DNA of 64,000 nt from Zygaena filipendulae (taxonomy: Eukaryota; Arthropoda; Insecta; Lepidoptera; Zygaenidae). The position numbers and the translations under genes are program-made. Position 1 is the first letter of the stretch, and each line of letters starts with the position of its first letter. Shown here in pieces: positions 46,901 to 56,089 of this stretch. The stretch covers positions 9,176,001 through 9,240,000 of the forward strand of contig OU015665.1 in the NCBI GenBank assembly GCA_907165275.2, in the 5' to 3' direction. The notes beneath the pieces are model-generated. The model ran no database searches, was not told where the DNA came from, and saw nothing but the letters and a program-made list of their open reading frames with translations.

Positions 46901-48226
46901 CAAAACGTGAGTGAAAAACTGAAACCGTTGGCACCAGTTACAATAAAATTGGACGCAGATAAGCAATAACATGTTAACCAACAAAATTGAGTTACTGATT
47001 CAGAACGATTTATTGAGAGTTAGGGAACGTTTTTTAATTATGTGTTTACCTTATTACATTGCTTAAATATGTAACTAAATATTGAACATAAAAAATGTTG
47101 ATACAAAATAGCGCTCCTACTTTTAAAACACGATTTACTCAAAATTTCTCTAGTGTGGGTTAACACACTATTGCTTATCTATGTCCAATTATAACGTTTT
47201 ATTTTAACGATAACCATTCAACTCACTTGGAAGACTTGGACTACATTGGTGGACAGACTGGACTCTATGGACAGTTGACTGATGTTGAATGTTACAAGTT
47301 ACATTATCGTTAGCATCGCGTTAATTTTTGACAGTTAGTATTCTTTGATAACAAATCGTTTACAGTGAACCTATAGTATATGGCTATAAACGTGTCAAAT
47401 ATAATATAGTAAAGTTTGAAGGTTGGGTAACGTCATTATATTGTTTAGAAACTTACCTGAAACTTTTTTTTTTTTGTTAGAAAGGGAATTGATATTATTA
47501 AAGAGAAAGGGGCGTGGACCTCCTAATCGCTTTAAGGACATCAAATTGGCTCCTGAATCTGCGAATAACGTAGCAGAGGTCCTCCTGAAGCTGTGCCCAG
47601 TATAATACTCAAATAAAATAAAATATATATATCATTTATTCATTTCATCTCCACAAATTAAGAACATGAAAACTGAAAAATCGTTAGTAGAGTTCCTGAA
47701 TGGTTTGTCTCTACCATGTCAGTAATTTATAAAACGCGGTTTGAAAACGTTAATATTGGCTTTAATTGCGAATATAATCAAAATTAGTGGTTTGCTTTTC
47801 CTTATAAATCTTTGTGAAATACTTTAAATATTAGAAATAACTTTGAAGTTGTAAAAATACAGTAAAGTGACTCCTTTAAAGTGATCGTGAAGCAGGAATG
47901 CCTTTTGAGTGAAGTAATGAGATACAATTGTAAAATGATAAGCACCTACCTAGTTATGGAGAGATTACAATTATTGTAAAATGATCAAAATTTTAAATCA
48001 TTCATTCAAACAAATTTGTAAAAAAATGTATAACAAAAAACTGCAAAGTAACGACAGCTTAAAAGTAATATTATTATTTTCAATCAATACTATGTAAACT
48101 GTATTTTTTATTAATTAACTCCACTTTTGTACTAACACATAGAACAGGAAAATTGTAAAATAGGTACCAACCTTTAACATCCGCTTGAGACACATCGCCG
48201 GAAGGAGATAGAGCTGGACTTGACAT
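25996..48226 (-). CDS. net: bHLH transcription factor net (ATOH8 family)
   Basis: Nuclear bHLH regulator; Drosophila net limits wing-vein fate and vertebrate ATOH8 is the orthologue. Two coding exons: 48226-48172 (18 codons, [18 protein letters not shown], then G before a gttggt donor) and 26786-25996 (stop TAA). The split codon joins as G|AT and the product is 281 residues. The middle is Pro/Ser-rich with acidic patches and a PPPPP run. The bHLH, about residues 195-247, has the family signature [20 protein letters not shown], then [15 protein letters not shown]. The tail ends in KLRKKKDDP. The domain-bearing exon is certain. Exon 1 rests on its matching phase, a good donor and a clean ATG across a 21.4 kb intron, and an open frame continuing into the intron from 26847 was rejected in its favour. 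Confidence 0.88.
26950..26993. mobile_element. End fragment of the hairpin MITE family
   Basis: AATTAACATTAATTTAATTA followed by ACGACTCTGAGTGCGGCCG matches the right end of 36341-36577. Confidence 0.45.
27348..27554 (+). mobile_element. Helitron-like (Lep1-type) element, complete
   Basis: Starts TCCTACTAATATTATAAATG after A and ends CACAACTAG before T. This is the A|TC..CTAG|T insertion pattern of Helitrons. 207 bp, no coding. Confidence 0.85.
29050..29276 (+). mobile_element. Helitron-like variant element
   Basis: Left end TATAAAATGCGTTATACTG, middle ACCTGAAACTTGGAGGG, right end GTGAAACCTCACGAGACAGC then TAG. Similar in layout to the fragment at 520-615. Confidence 0.6.
30420..30742 (+). 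mobile_element. Helitron-like element with internal duplication
   Basis: Two similar blocks, AAACGGCTGGACCGATTTTA and AAACGGTTGGACCAATTTCG, lie about 130 bp apart. Ends ATGAAACCGCGGAGCACAGC then TAG and T. Confidence 0.6.
32741..32962 (+). mobile_element. Helitron-like (Lep1-type) element, complete
   Basis: A|TCCTACCAATATTATAAATG .. GGGCTCAGCTAG|T, 222 bp. Confidence 0.85.
32982..33196 (+). mobile_element. Helitron-like (Lep1-type) element, complete
   Basis: A|TCCTACTAATATTATAAATG .. GGGGCACAGCTAG|T, 215 bp, 19 bp after the previous copy and same orientation. Confidence 0.85.
35037..35158 (+). mobile_element. Non-LTR retroelement 3' tail, uninterrupted
   Basis: AAAAGATTGCCTCTAGCAAT .. GTCTTAGTTTTTATTTTCTC .. 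GGGGCAATAAAGCATATTTG, then a (TTTGA)n tail. The same tail at 36279 is interrupted by a MITE. Confidence 0.8.
35240..35410 (-). mobile_element. Helitron-like fragment
   Basis: CTGTACCCCGCGGTTTCAGC and TTCCCGCAGAAACTCC, then CCAAATCGGTCCAGCCATTC, in reverse family order. Confidence 0.55.
35500..35665 (-). mobile_element. Helitron-like fragment
   Basis: CTCGCGGTTTCACCTGCGTC, GGAGTTCCCGTTGGAATTCC and TTCATGATAATCGGTTGAG, reverse family order. Confidence 0.6.
35820..36030 (+). repeat. GC-rich patch, possible SINE-like sequence
   Basis: Contains GGTTCGATTCCCG (35946-35958), which fits an RNA polymerase III B box, in a GC-rich block followed by GTGTGCAC repeats. No acceptable cloverleaf or clear A box was found, so it is not called a tRNA. 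Confidence 0.25.
36279..36635 (+). mobile_element. Non-LTR retroelement 3' tail, interrupted by a MITE
   Basis: Same sequence as 35037-35158, split after GTCTTA by the hairpin element 36341-36577 and resuming TTAGTTTTTATTTTCTC, then CAATAAAG and (TTTGA)n. Confidence 0.85.
36341..36577. mobile_element. 237-bp hairpin MITE, PIF/Harbinger-like, TTA duplication
   Basis: Arms of about 115 bp that are nearly perfect inverted repeats: CCGCCGCACTCAGAGTCGAC .. GTCGACTCTGAGTGCGGCGG. Flanked by TTA on each side (36338-36340, 36578-36580). The uninterrupted retroelement tail at 35037 has a single TTA at this point, so the borders are exact. A 3-bp TTA duplication is typical of PIF/Harbinger elements. 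Confidence 0.9.
36723..36887 (+). mobile_element. Helitron-like (Lep1-type) element, internally shortened
   Basis: A|TCCTACTAATATTATAAATG .. GGGGTACAGCTAG|T, 165 bp, lacking part of the left third. Confidence 0.8.
36975..37185 (+). mobile_element. Helitron-like fragment
   Basis: GTTACGCTTTCGCGGCTTAA, CAACCGATCGTTATGAAG and ATCTCCGAAATTAACGCCGG in family order. The right end is lost. Confidence 0.45.
38459..38503. repeat. Short inverted repeat
   Basis: AAAAGTCAGCCAT and ATGGCTGACTTTT, 13-bp perfect arms with a loop of about 17 bases. No clear pre-miRNA shape. Confidence 0.5.
39004..39049. repeat. Short inverted repeat
   Basis: TTACAAAATCTGATTAAAG and CTTTAATCAGATTTTGTGAA form arms of about 19 bp around a 7-base centre. 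Confidence 0.6.
39384..39599 (-). mobile_element. Helitron-like (Lep1-type) element, complete
   Basis: On the plus strand CTAGCTGTGCCCCGCGGTTT .. CATTTATAATATTAGTAGGA, with A before and T after. 216 bp, and the cleanest reverse copy. Confidence 0.87.
40951..41190 (-). mobile_element. Helitron-like element
   Basis: CTAGCTGTTCCTCGCGGTTT, GAGTCCCCGCGAGAATTCC and ATGATTGGTTGATTTGGTC, ending near TTTTATAATAGTAAGAAGA. Confidence 0.65.
41512..41747 (-). mobile_element. GGACATAG-family MITE, copy 4
   Basis: GGACGTAGATAAGCAATA .. TTGCTTATCTATGTCC, flanked by TTAT (41508-41511, 41748-41751). Confidence 0.9.
41858..42086 (+). mobile_element. Helitron-like element
   Basis: GTTTGTCCGCGATGAACTCC, GGAATTCCCGCGGGAACTG, a second CCGCGGGAACTCCG block and the end GGGGGACAGCTAG before T. 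Confidence 0.65.
42107..42344 (-). mobile_element. GGACATAG-family MITE, copy 5
   Basis: GGACGCAGATAAGCAATA .. TTGCTTATCTATGTCC, flanked by ATTT (42103-42106, 42345-42348), 20 bp after a Helitron-like element. Confidence 0.9.
43245..43403 (+). mobile_element. Helitron-like fragment, right end missing
   Basis: TCCTTACTAATATTATAAAT, CAACCGATCATCATC and GGAATTCCCGCGGGAACTCC, broken off after CGAAAG. Confidence 0.65.
44142..44384 (+). CDS. Short hydrophobic open frame, uncertain
   Basis: 80 codons with an ATG in A-rich context (aaaaATGAAC). The product would be very hydrophobic, with two or three possible membrane segments (for example [20 protein letters not shown]) and a short polar end. I do not recognise it. 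It lies antisense in the net intron, has no visible splice partners, and its base composition is that of the surrounding AT-rich DNA, which by chance favours Phe/Ile/Leu codons. A chance frame is the likelier explanation. Confidence 0.12.
   Translation: MNFKLMVLNMFFKITILYLNALDFIFITWILYLANFFALMWVGFILLFGSLFHNIIWILFRSSYNCQSVVWVLRSLYEHK
45658..45721. mobile_element. 44-bp palindromic insert with 10-bp direct duplication
   Basis: GGCTGGTGCC occurs at 45658-45667 and 45712-45721. Between them a 44-bp segment has perfect inverted ends ATTGAAGTATATGT and ACATATACTTCAAT. The insert sits at the end of a reverse Helitron-like copy. Confidence 0.75.
45712..45895 (-). mobile_element. Helitron-like fragment
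   Basis: CTGCAGTTTCACCCGTGTG, GGAATTCTCTCAGGAACTC and CCAAAGTTTCATCACAATCG, reverse family order. Confidence 0.55.
46345..46454 (+). mobile_element. Helitron-like fragment
   Basis: CTATTATAAATGTCACGCC, CAACCGATCATCATGAAAT, GTGAAACCGCGGGGAACAGC, ending CTAA rather than CTAG. Confidence 0.6.
46951..47186 (-). mobile_element. GGACATAG-family MITE, copy 6
   Basis: GGACGCAGATAAGCAATA .. TTGCTTATCTATGTCC, flanked by AATT (46947-46950, 47187-47190). Confidence 0.9.
47366..47605 (+). CDS. Possible last two exons of an unrecognised small gene
   Basis: Exon 47366-47421 follows TTTACAG and ends GAAG before gttggg. Exon 47481-47605 follows a long T-run and GTTAG and stops at TAA, with AATAAA seven bases later (47612-47617). 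The phases fit: T plus 18 codons plus G, then AA plus 40 codons and a stop, the split codon being GAA. The 59 predicted residues are basic, including [29 protein letters not shown] and [12 protein letters not shown] do not recognise the family. The intron would be only 59 bases, short but possible in insects. No upstream exon with a start codon was found. It lies antisense in the net intron, 0.6 kb from net exon 1. Confidence 0.35.
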
Positions 48227-49510
48227 TTTCAGTTTTCAGCAAATTTTCCTCAGAACGCTCAATCTTGCTCAAGCTATAGCAAATCCTTTGAACTCAACTT
48301 TTAACAATATTTCTCTATAATGCACTCAAGACGAAGGCAACTTTGTTATTGGCACGTTATAAGACACAGTTTTCTTTTTTTAAGAATTTAATTTAAAAAA
48401 AAAAATATAAAAGTTTTAAAAAATTTTAACACCAGAGCGTCATCGTTTCTTAAAATATTGAACACGCGCGCTCGAAATTGTTCCGGTGTAGCGATAAACT
48501 GGCGCACATCCCCACTAGGCGACTTGCAGCGATCAACTGACGCACCACTATTAAGAACTGACGTTACTGAACGTATTGTAAAGTTGGCCCGAGCCGAGTC
48601 GAGGGTAAAAAAGCACGGCGCCAGCCCAGTCTCGCCCTTAGAGATGCCCTCGTCTCGATATTAAAAGAATTTTATCGTACGTTAAAGTTTTCAAGTACAT
48701 TGTAAATTTAAAGTGAGCCTATTTAAATCTTATTGATCTTATTGACAACAATTATTGAACTAACTGAAGCTGACATTGTATAAAGGTTCTATTTTCATGG
48801 GTTTCGTTATTGTATAACGCTCATTTGTTTTACTTCTTTTGTGAGATTTAACTTGGTAACGATTCTTTTAGAAAGGAGATTTGGAAAAATTATGTTTCTC
48901 TTGATTCTTATAAATTAACAAGATCGATGCAAAACTGTTTTCAAGAATGTTTTTTTAATCTTTACCTAGTGACTAAGATTTTTTTGATATAATTTATACT
49001 TATAGTACACATACATTATCGGCTTAACTTGCTTGATTTATTGTCATAAATTAAAACAAGTCTATCATAGTGGAACATAGAGTTACCATATTAGGTAAAG
49101 GACGGTATCCAGTGAACGCAGAGTCATATAGGTAACTGAGTATGGTGGAATAACATTACTACTTCTCCCCTCAGACGCTTCTCCCGGCATAAATGCGTAT
49201 TTTCGCTTTAATTTAGCGAACTGGGATGAAAACAGTAAAATTTTGTAATTCCTTATTTAAAAGCAACGACACCCTAACAAAGGTTTTCTATGTTTTCTAT
49301 ATTTTTAATTTCTCATTTATCCTATTTGTTCTTTTTTTGTGATAGTGATTTAATTAAATAAAACATGACGTGTACTCGTAATACTATCGATATGTCGCAC
49401 CACTGGCCGATGGGCCGGTCGCATTCCCTGGCCGGCGCGGCGCGGCGGCGACTTGTCGTGGAGATCGCTGCACAACGCTGCACTGTGCGACGCTTGTAAC
49501 CGAACATTTG
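48227..49510 (-). promoter_or_regulatory. net 5' UTR and promoter region
   Basis: Region upstream of the net start on the minus strand. A GC-richer unique block (48470-48660) could hold the transcription start, and a strikingly GC-rich patch (about 49400-49500, CCGGTCGC and GGCCGGCGCGGCGCGGCGGC) stands out in AT-rich surroundings. No clear TATA box. A 68-codon frame at 48458-48664 is probably chance. Confidence 0.35.
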
Positions 49511-50846
49511 CTACAACTTACAGACTATTTCCACATGCACATGTGTTCTTACTTCGTCCGTGACTCACGCACGCATACACATTACACGTTAATTTGCGTA
49601 CAATTTATTCGCATCGTGCGTAACAAGTGCACTGTTGAATATAATTCTAACGAAATTCACACTGAATTATTGTCACATAAGAACCGATAGTGATCAATTA
49701 CATGATGTTTTGCTAACGAACGAGTGTAGAATGCTAATTCGTTTGGACAGATTGAGCTATCCGTCGTTCCCGCGTGAAATAGAAACGATAGTCATCCATT
49801 TTAACATTCAAAGGGAAGCCGATGATCGGTATTTTGCAACGTCATCAAAAAGCATAATTTTATTGGCACCTATGATAACGTTAGTGTACGTGTTAATGCG
49901 TTTAAGATAACTGCTGAATTCTCACGTATATTGTCAGGTGGTATACAGAATGCACGATGTTTATTCAATCTTGTTGCCACTTCAGCTGTGTGACGGCGGC
50001 AGCGCCTCTCGATATATCATGTCTTAACGCGTCCAGTGGCGCTAGGATGCGCGCCACGATATATCTATCGAATGAAAGATAAAATTGTCGATATGACAAA
50101 TATTTGTGGGCGTCCAAGCAAAAAGGTCCAATAGTGGGGTATATTCGGTATCTAGAATAATCAATTGATAGTAAAGATTGAAAAAATATTCAAAAACTGG
50201 CACATATTTTTTTATTACGCATGTGATTCTGGAATAAGCTTTATTTTTATATATTATTGTAGATTAAGGTATTTTATGAAATTGTAAATAAGTGAGCATT
50301 TATTAATATAATCAATTAAAATCGCGGAAGTAATTTTATCACTCAACTTTACAAAAGTTTTGTATCTCGGAAGAAGGAGCCTTTTTGCTTGTACGCCCAC
50401 GTTTATCACCGTGACAAGAAATGACAAAAAATTGAGTTTTTGGCAGGAACCATAGATGGCGGTTTCATCATTTATTTTCGTGGCGATTAAAACAATTTTA
50501 AAAGTAGATTCTGTTGTGCTTATGAACAATAATTTTCGCAGTGCGGGTTATTTCTTAAAAGTTAATAGTTCCCAACCAATTTTAGAAAAGTTCTAAAATC
50601 CTTTTCTAACCGCGATAGACGCCATAATTATGGCAGTCGCAAGTAGGTATATAAATAAAAAATACCTACACATATACAAATAATTTACACTAAAGTTTGA
50701 TTGCTTTAGCAGATACCTAACATAAATGGGAAGAAGAATTTATAACTACCTACTTTGATGGTCCCCCTGTTATATTACACGAATCAATTTCGGGGTTCCC
50801 GCAGGAACTCTTCGTGTCAGGAGGAAAATCCTATTTCCTATTCTAA

Positions 50847-50955
50847 CGGCCGTACTCAGAGTCGTTTCAATGATTACTTGATTTTAAGTAAAGATTTTAA
50901 AAACAAATCTACCGCACTCTTTCAGAGACGTTCATTAAATTAATTTTAATTGAAA
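50847..50955. mobile_element. Half of a hairpin MITE
   Basis: CGGCCGTACTCAGAGTCG, CAATGATTACTTGATTTTAA, CCGCACTCTTTCAGAGACG and TTAAATTAATTTTAATTG follow the left arm of 36341-36577. Confidence 0.6.
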
Positions 50956-51059
50956 TTCAAATAATTAAATTTAATATAATATATTAGTCGATATTATACT
51001 ATATCAGTTTTACTCAGAGATAATTGGAAATTTATAGATTTTAAGAATATCAATTTAAA

Positions 51060-51260
51060 GATTTTACTTTTTGAATTTAATTTATTTCATATAATTTATT
51101 TATTTAATTTAATTTATTTGATGCAATTTATTTATTTCATTTAATTTATTTAATCATATTTAATTTGTTTAATCTAATTTAATTTATTGAATTTAATTTA
51201 TTTTATTTACTTTTTGTTAAATTTTATGGGCTATTTTCCTGATATAAATGAATTTTAATT
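51060..51260. repeat. AATTTATTT-rich low-complexity tract
   Basis: Degenerate repeats of TTTAATTTATTT over 200 bp. Confidence 0.7.
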
Positions 51261-51684
51261 TAATTTAATACTTCTACTTTGCATTTTTTTCGCCTCCCAT
51301 TCCTCGTATTTCTAATATTTTCGTATTATTAATATTACATATATTATTAATATTGAATTCTGATTGAATTATAATAAAGTATTCATGTTTATTCGCAATT
51401 TATTTATTTATTTATTTATTTAACCAAAAACAAAAAAGTAACATGGTGTTGATACACAAGTTGGGTACTAATAACGAAGAACGAATTTTCATTTTATCGC
51501 GCTCACCAATCGTCGACGATAAAAATGTGAGAAAACAACGACAAAGTAGACAAAAATACATTCAAAAGTGCCGCATGTTAGGGATTGTCGACAATTTTAT
51601 CATATATCGTTTTCTGCCATACAAACATTTTTTGCTGCCATGTTACCACTGGTAGACAAAACGATATAAGTACGAGTTTGTCGA

Positions 51685-51742
51685 CGAGAATCGATAAAAG
51701 GGCTCGATAAAATTTTGTCGTGTGCCGCATCTTAGCTCCGCT
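51685..51742. mobile_element. Partial foldback element
   Basis: CGACGAGAATCGATAAAAGG, GCTCGATAAAATTTTGTCG and CCGCATCTTAGCTCC match the right arm of 13839-13972. Confidence 0.6.
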
Positions 51743-54601
51743 GATTTGGCAATGTCGATATAAAATCCTGTTTCGTCAGCTTTTTACACAAACCTTTCTT
51801 CCGATTCGTGGAACGAATTGTAAAACAACAAAAATTGTTTCTCCAGCCTCCCGCTGATACAGGTTTTGTCGTGAATTTATATGATCACAGACAACTGTTA
51901 GTTAAGTATATCACTATAAAGTATACGAAAAGGTCTGTTCAAGAAAAGTCATTTCGCTTTGTTTCCATAATCTTTTTTTGTTTATATATAAATATAAAAA
52001 AGTGCAATTCCCAAATAAATTGATACCTACGTATTTGAAAAATAATTTGAGTAACTTCAATGTTGTGGTGTGAAAGAATAACTCCTGAGCAAACAGACTG
52101 ATCCCTGAGACCGTGTTGGGCCACGCACGGGTCACCTTGCGTAGGTGTAAACTGTAAAGCGAACGGTCAGGTAAAGCTTTTGACACCTCCAGCCTCGACC
52201 GCGAGCGAATGGCGTGAATATCGTCGCGTATTGTTTAACGTAGGACGGTTTTTTGGCTATTTGATGAGGACTTCTCAAAGTTTTTCACTCGACATGTGTG
52301 ATATTGAATGAAATTTTTTAATTAGACCCTCCAAAAATACAGATTCCTAACTTATTATTTCTGAGTAAAATGTTAATATTCTTTAACAAAAAAAAAATTT
52401 TACCATCAAAACTGTTAGCAACAACCTTGCGGCCATTCAAAGGTAAAAAAAATATCTGACAGCGCCTTACTCAATGAGCTGTCAATCAACAAGGCTCGGA
52501 TTTAATTGGTTCGCTTGTTACACGTTCATCGTATCGTTTATTATGTATCGAACTATCGATAAAATATTGGTAAGCATACAATTTAAAATCACTTCTCTAG
52601 TAAGTAATGTTCGACTCGGCGAACCACCTGGCAGCTATGCAAGTGGCGCCAAATATAACCACTGTCGCGTTCTGTCTGATACCCACATTCTCAATAGATT
52701 ATATACGTACCTATTTAGAAACCCATGTAGATCCGCATTAAAGGCTACAGTATACAACTGCAAACATAAAATATCGTTTCTAAGAAAAGCAAGCAATTAC
52801 AAGTTAATAGCGACTGGCCAGCCACATTAAGTACACAGAAATGGTTTTTTTTTCTTTTTGACTCGCATGCTGTTAATTTAATATTTGTTTTTTTTTTATT
52901 GTTGAAAATCACGCATCAGACACAAGGTTTTACGATTGGGTGCTATTAATGTTTGCAGCTTTTAAAGTTACGCAAGAATTAAATTAATCAGTTTAACAAC
53001 CATAGTATCGAAGTGGCTCCGAAAGAATCGCTTTCTTTTACTTGATGTTCGGAATTCAAAATCAGGGAGCGAATTCTATACGGAATCATTGAAAACAAAC
53101 GAATTTCTGTCTTATGTGCAAAGATATAGAATTCAATTTGGAATATAAAACGTAATCTCAGCTGATACTTTGAAAGTCGTTGGAGTTGTTGTTTTATACC
53201 TTCATATATAAGATTCAATATAGGTTTGGTGGCAAGAGGAATGGCTGGCAGGATAGAAGGCGCCGCGCTTGCCGCCATGGCGCCAGCAAGCCGCCGACAC
53301 CTCGTGTATTATGAACTAGCCCCGTGACCTGGCGTCTATCAACTGGCATTTGACTCAGCAAATGAACTAATACCAGTAAGTCATTTCTAAACAAATTGGA
53401 TCAACACGGAACTGCTTAATATGCGAATGGTAACGAAAGGTTAGATGGAATTCAAATTTTTGCACGAAAGCTGTTGACGGAAACTTACGCAAAAACAAGT
53501 TCTACTTCTTGTGTATTCGTTATAAATTAATTTCAAGGGTCATCCAATTACAAGGCTCCAAAGAACATCGAATTACTAAGTAATTAAAATCCAATTATAT
53601 TATTTTCATGAATAAATTGTACAAGGACGACTCGACTCAACTGAGCGAACTCTTCTAACACTTGTCTTGTTTCTGTCGTCCACACATTCTATAGTCGGAT
53701 GAAACAAAAAACAAGTGTTCAAGACAGAGACAGACTCAACCTCGACGCAGCAGCTTCGAAGCAAAACATCGATAATTTATGCGAACATCCCTAAAAAAAG
53801 GAATGTACAACTAAGGTAAACGAAAATAAACTTTATGACTCACTATTACGAATCTAAATTCATTTGCGTCGCAAACATAAACGATGTGGTTGAAACAGGT
53901 GTTCTAAGTCATGAACTACTGACTGATATTCAATGCAATCTCGAACTTTGTGTATGGTATTAGAGATAATTTTCGTTTGAAGTGTCAGTTAAATACGCTT
54001 TTTTGTAGGTGCAACTTATTGAATGCTCCCAGATGTGCAGTTGTGTACGCAAAGTTATATCGTATCAGCAGCACGGGGGCTGTTTAATGGGACCAAAGCA
54101 AGATTAGTCTGACAATTATTAAACGAATATTTGCTTAAATAATAACTTTGCTTCTTTGAATTCTTTTATTCATACTTCATAGCGTTAGATATCCTTTTTT
54201 TTATTTTCGATCGCCAGAGGAAAAGCGTTCAAAAAAATTGCCAATGTCGATGACGTGTTGTTCTCGGATCTTTTTTAAAATTTCATAGAAAACTAAAGCA
54301 ATTTTTAGATAGCTCTACAATGATGAATAAATCATAAACTATTCAATATAATATATAATATTATAATGAAAACAAACCAGAAAGACTTCATTCCATTCCA
54401 ATGTTTGTTCTTAAAATTGAATTTGATTCTTAATGGAGTTATTTATTTAGTTATATTTTTTTAAACAAAGTAACCATATTTTGCATTTTAAAGCAGATCG
54501 GAAAATCTCTAATAAACTCTAGTAAGATTCTGAATTATTGATTTTTTTATAAGTTTTTCGTTGGTACAATAACTTCGAAAATATAGTATATTTCATTATA
54601 A

Positions 54602-54711
54602 GTGCGGAAAGCCTGTCATTGCAAAGAGTTCCGACATATGTCTACCCGAGCCGAGGCGCAGCCGAAGGTGAGGGTTGACCGTCGGAACTAGTTGCAATGA
54701 CGGTTCCGCAC
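54602..54711. mobile_element. 110-bp MITE with GTGCGGAA ends
   Basis: GTGCGGAAAGCCTGTCATTG with GTTCCGAC inside. The right end is the inverse: GTCGGAACTAGTTGCAATG then ACGGTTCCGCAC. The centre has CCGAGCCGAGGCGCAGCCG. Confidence 0.65.
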
Positions 54712-54734
54712 GTGTACTGAACAACTATTTTTAA

Positions 54735-55012
54735 TACAGTTGCGAAAAAAATGAAGAAATTTAATAAAATATCAAAAACACAACAAACTCAACTAAGTTC
54801 CAACTGTGATCAAGAGATGGCGCTAGTCGTATTAGTAATGCGAAACGTACGTTTCGCAATGCAAAAAAGTGTGTCAAAGTCGTGTCGCCATTTGACAGTT
54901 GGCAAAGAGAACGCACGAGTTCGGGAAAGGTAAACAAAAAGCTCGAGTATGTAATAGCCCACATCCCGAACGCTAAACGTCCCTGCAATACGCCACTTTT
55001 TGAGCAACTGTA
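54735..55012. mobile_element. 278-bp MITE flanked by TTAA
   Basis: Ends TACAGTTGC and GCAACTGTA, with TTAA immediately on both sides (54731-54734, 55013-55016), the target of piggyBac and Kolobok elements. Open frames inside overlap on both strands and are not protein-like. Confidence 0.65.
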
Positions 55013-55205
55013 TTAAAAAATTCCTATAGATACAAACATAGCCGGAGAAACAAACATAATTCCCGAGCTCCACCTCCTATTATTTTTATAAACTAAAAGA
55101 GAAACGCACTTGTACAGAATAATTAATGTTGAGATTAAAATAACTTTTTGTGCTTTAAAATGTGAAACACACTCATCAATGTTTACCTATAAAAAATATT
55201 TATTC

Positions 55206-55221
55206 GTCCGTCCGTCCGTCT
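55206..55221. repeat. (CCGT)n microsatellite
   Basis: Four-base CCGT unit, about four copies. Confidence 0.7.
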
Positions 55222-56089
55222 CATGACGTATTGTTCCTCAAACAAAGCGCTACCTGTCGACTCTACCACTGCACTCTATATATCTGACAGTTAGACGGGT
55301 CAGGGTGCTTCAAAATGTGTTTTTTTCTTGACATCAGTTTTTTTTTTTTGCCGAAAAATATTTGACATGTTGAAAATGACATTAGGAAAAAATTATGCGT
55401 GGGTCTAATAAATTATTAGATACCGCTTTATTCATATGGTTATGTGGTTCAAATTATAAGCCTTAAAGATATCAAGATATCAATTTGCTGGTTACAGATA
55501 TCCTAACAGTTAGCATTTACCAACAACTATGTTATAATAACTAACCCAAAGAACATAATGCACCAACATAACCTTCTTCATTCAATGATGTTTTAATTTA
55601 TTATATAGAATGTCTTTGGGTAAGATGAAAAGATATTATGTCCTACGAAAAGTATCTTCATATTGTTAATTCAAGTTATTCTAAAATCCAAGTACCTAAT
55701 ATGTATTTATATTATTTATTTTAGTTTATACTTAGGATCCAACGGGTTCACCTACGAGTAATATAACATCCCAAAATACATAGTTACATAAATAAATATA
55801 TAAAAAAAATCGTTGAAAAATTAAGTAGGTAAGTAGCTACAGGAATACCAAACCAAATACATATAAGAACGTTTTAAAACGACATAATTAAGTTTACACA
55901 AATTAATCTGTAAAGACTTTAGTGGGCTTAATTACTAATTTAGTATAGCTCATAAACTAAATTAGTGTTCACATCAGATTGAACTAATAAACCAGTTCGA
56001 AATGGTATTTTTTGTCACAGATCTGCCGGCATACTCTTGACGCAATCGAGTAAGGGTCATACTCTTGATGCAATTGGCTACTTGACTAT

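Larger units (their letters stand above)
26787..48171. other. net intron, 21.4 kb, transposon-rich
   Basis: Mostly short mobile-element remains, listed separately. GC-richer unique patches that could be regulatory lie near 27110-27200, 30010-30120 and 31000-31090. The opposite strand has one possible gene tail (47366-47605) and one short hydrophobic frame (44142-44384). The remaining DNA is AT-rich and shows nothing I can name. Confidence 0.65.

Noticed and set aside
48458..48664. A 68-codon plus-strand frame upstream of net
   Set aside because: No homology recognised, no splice or poly(A) context. Explained by the GC-richer 5' region of net.
52988..53278. A 96-codon minus-strand frame starting MAASAAPSILPAIP
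   Set aside because: No family recognised, no splice partner, and the frame loses protein-like composition after about 40 codons.
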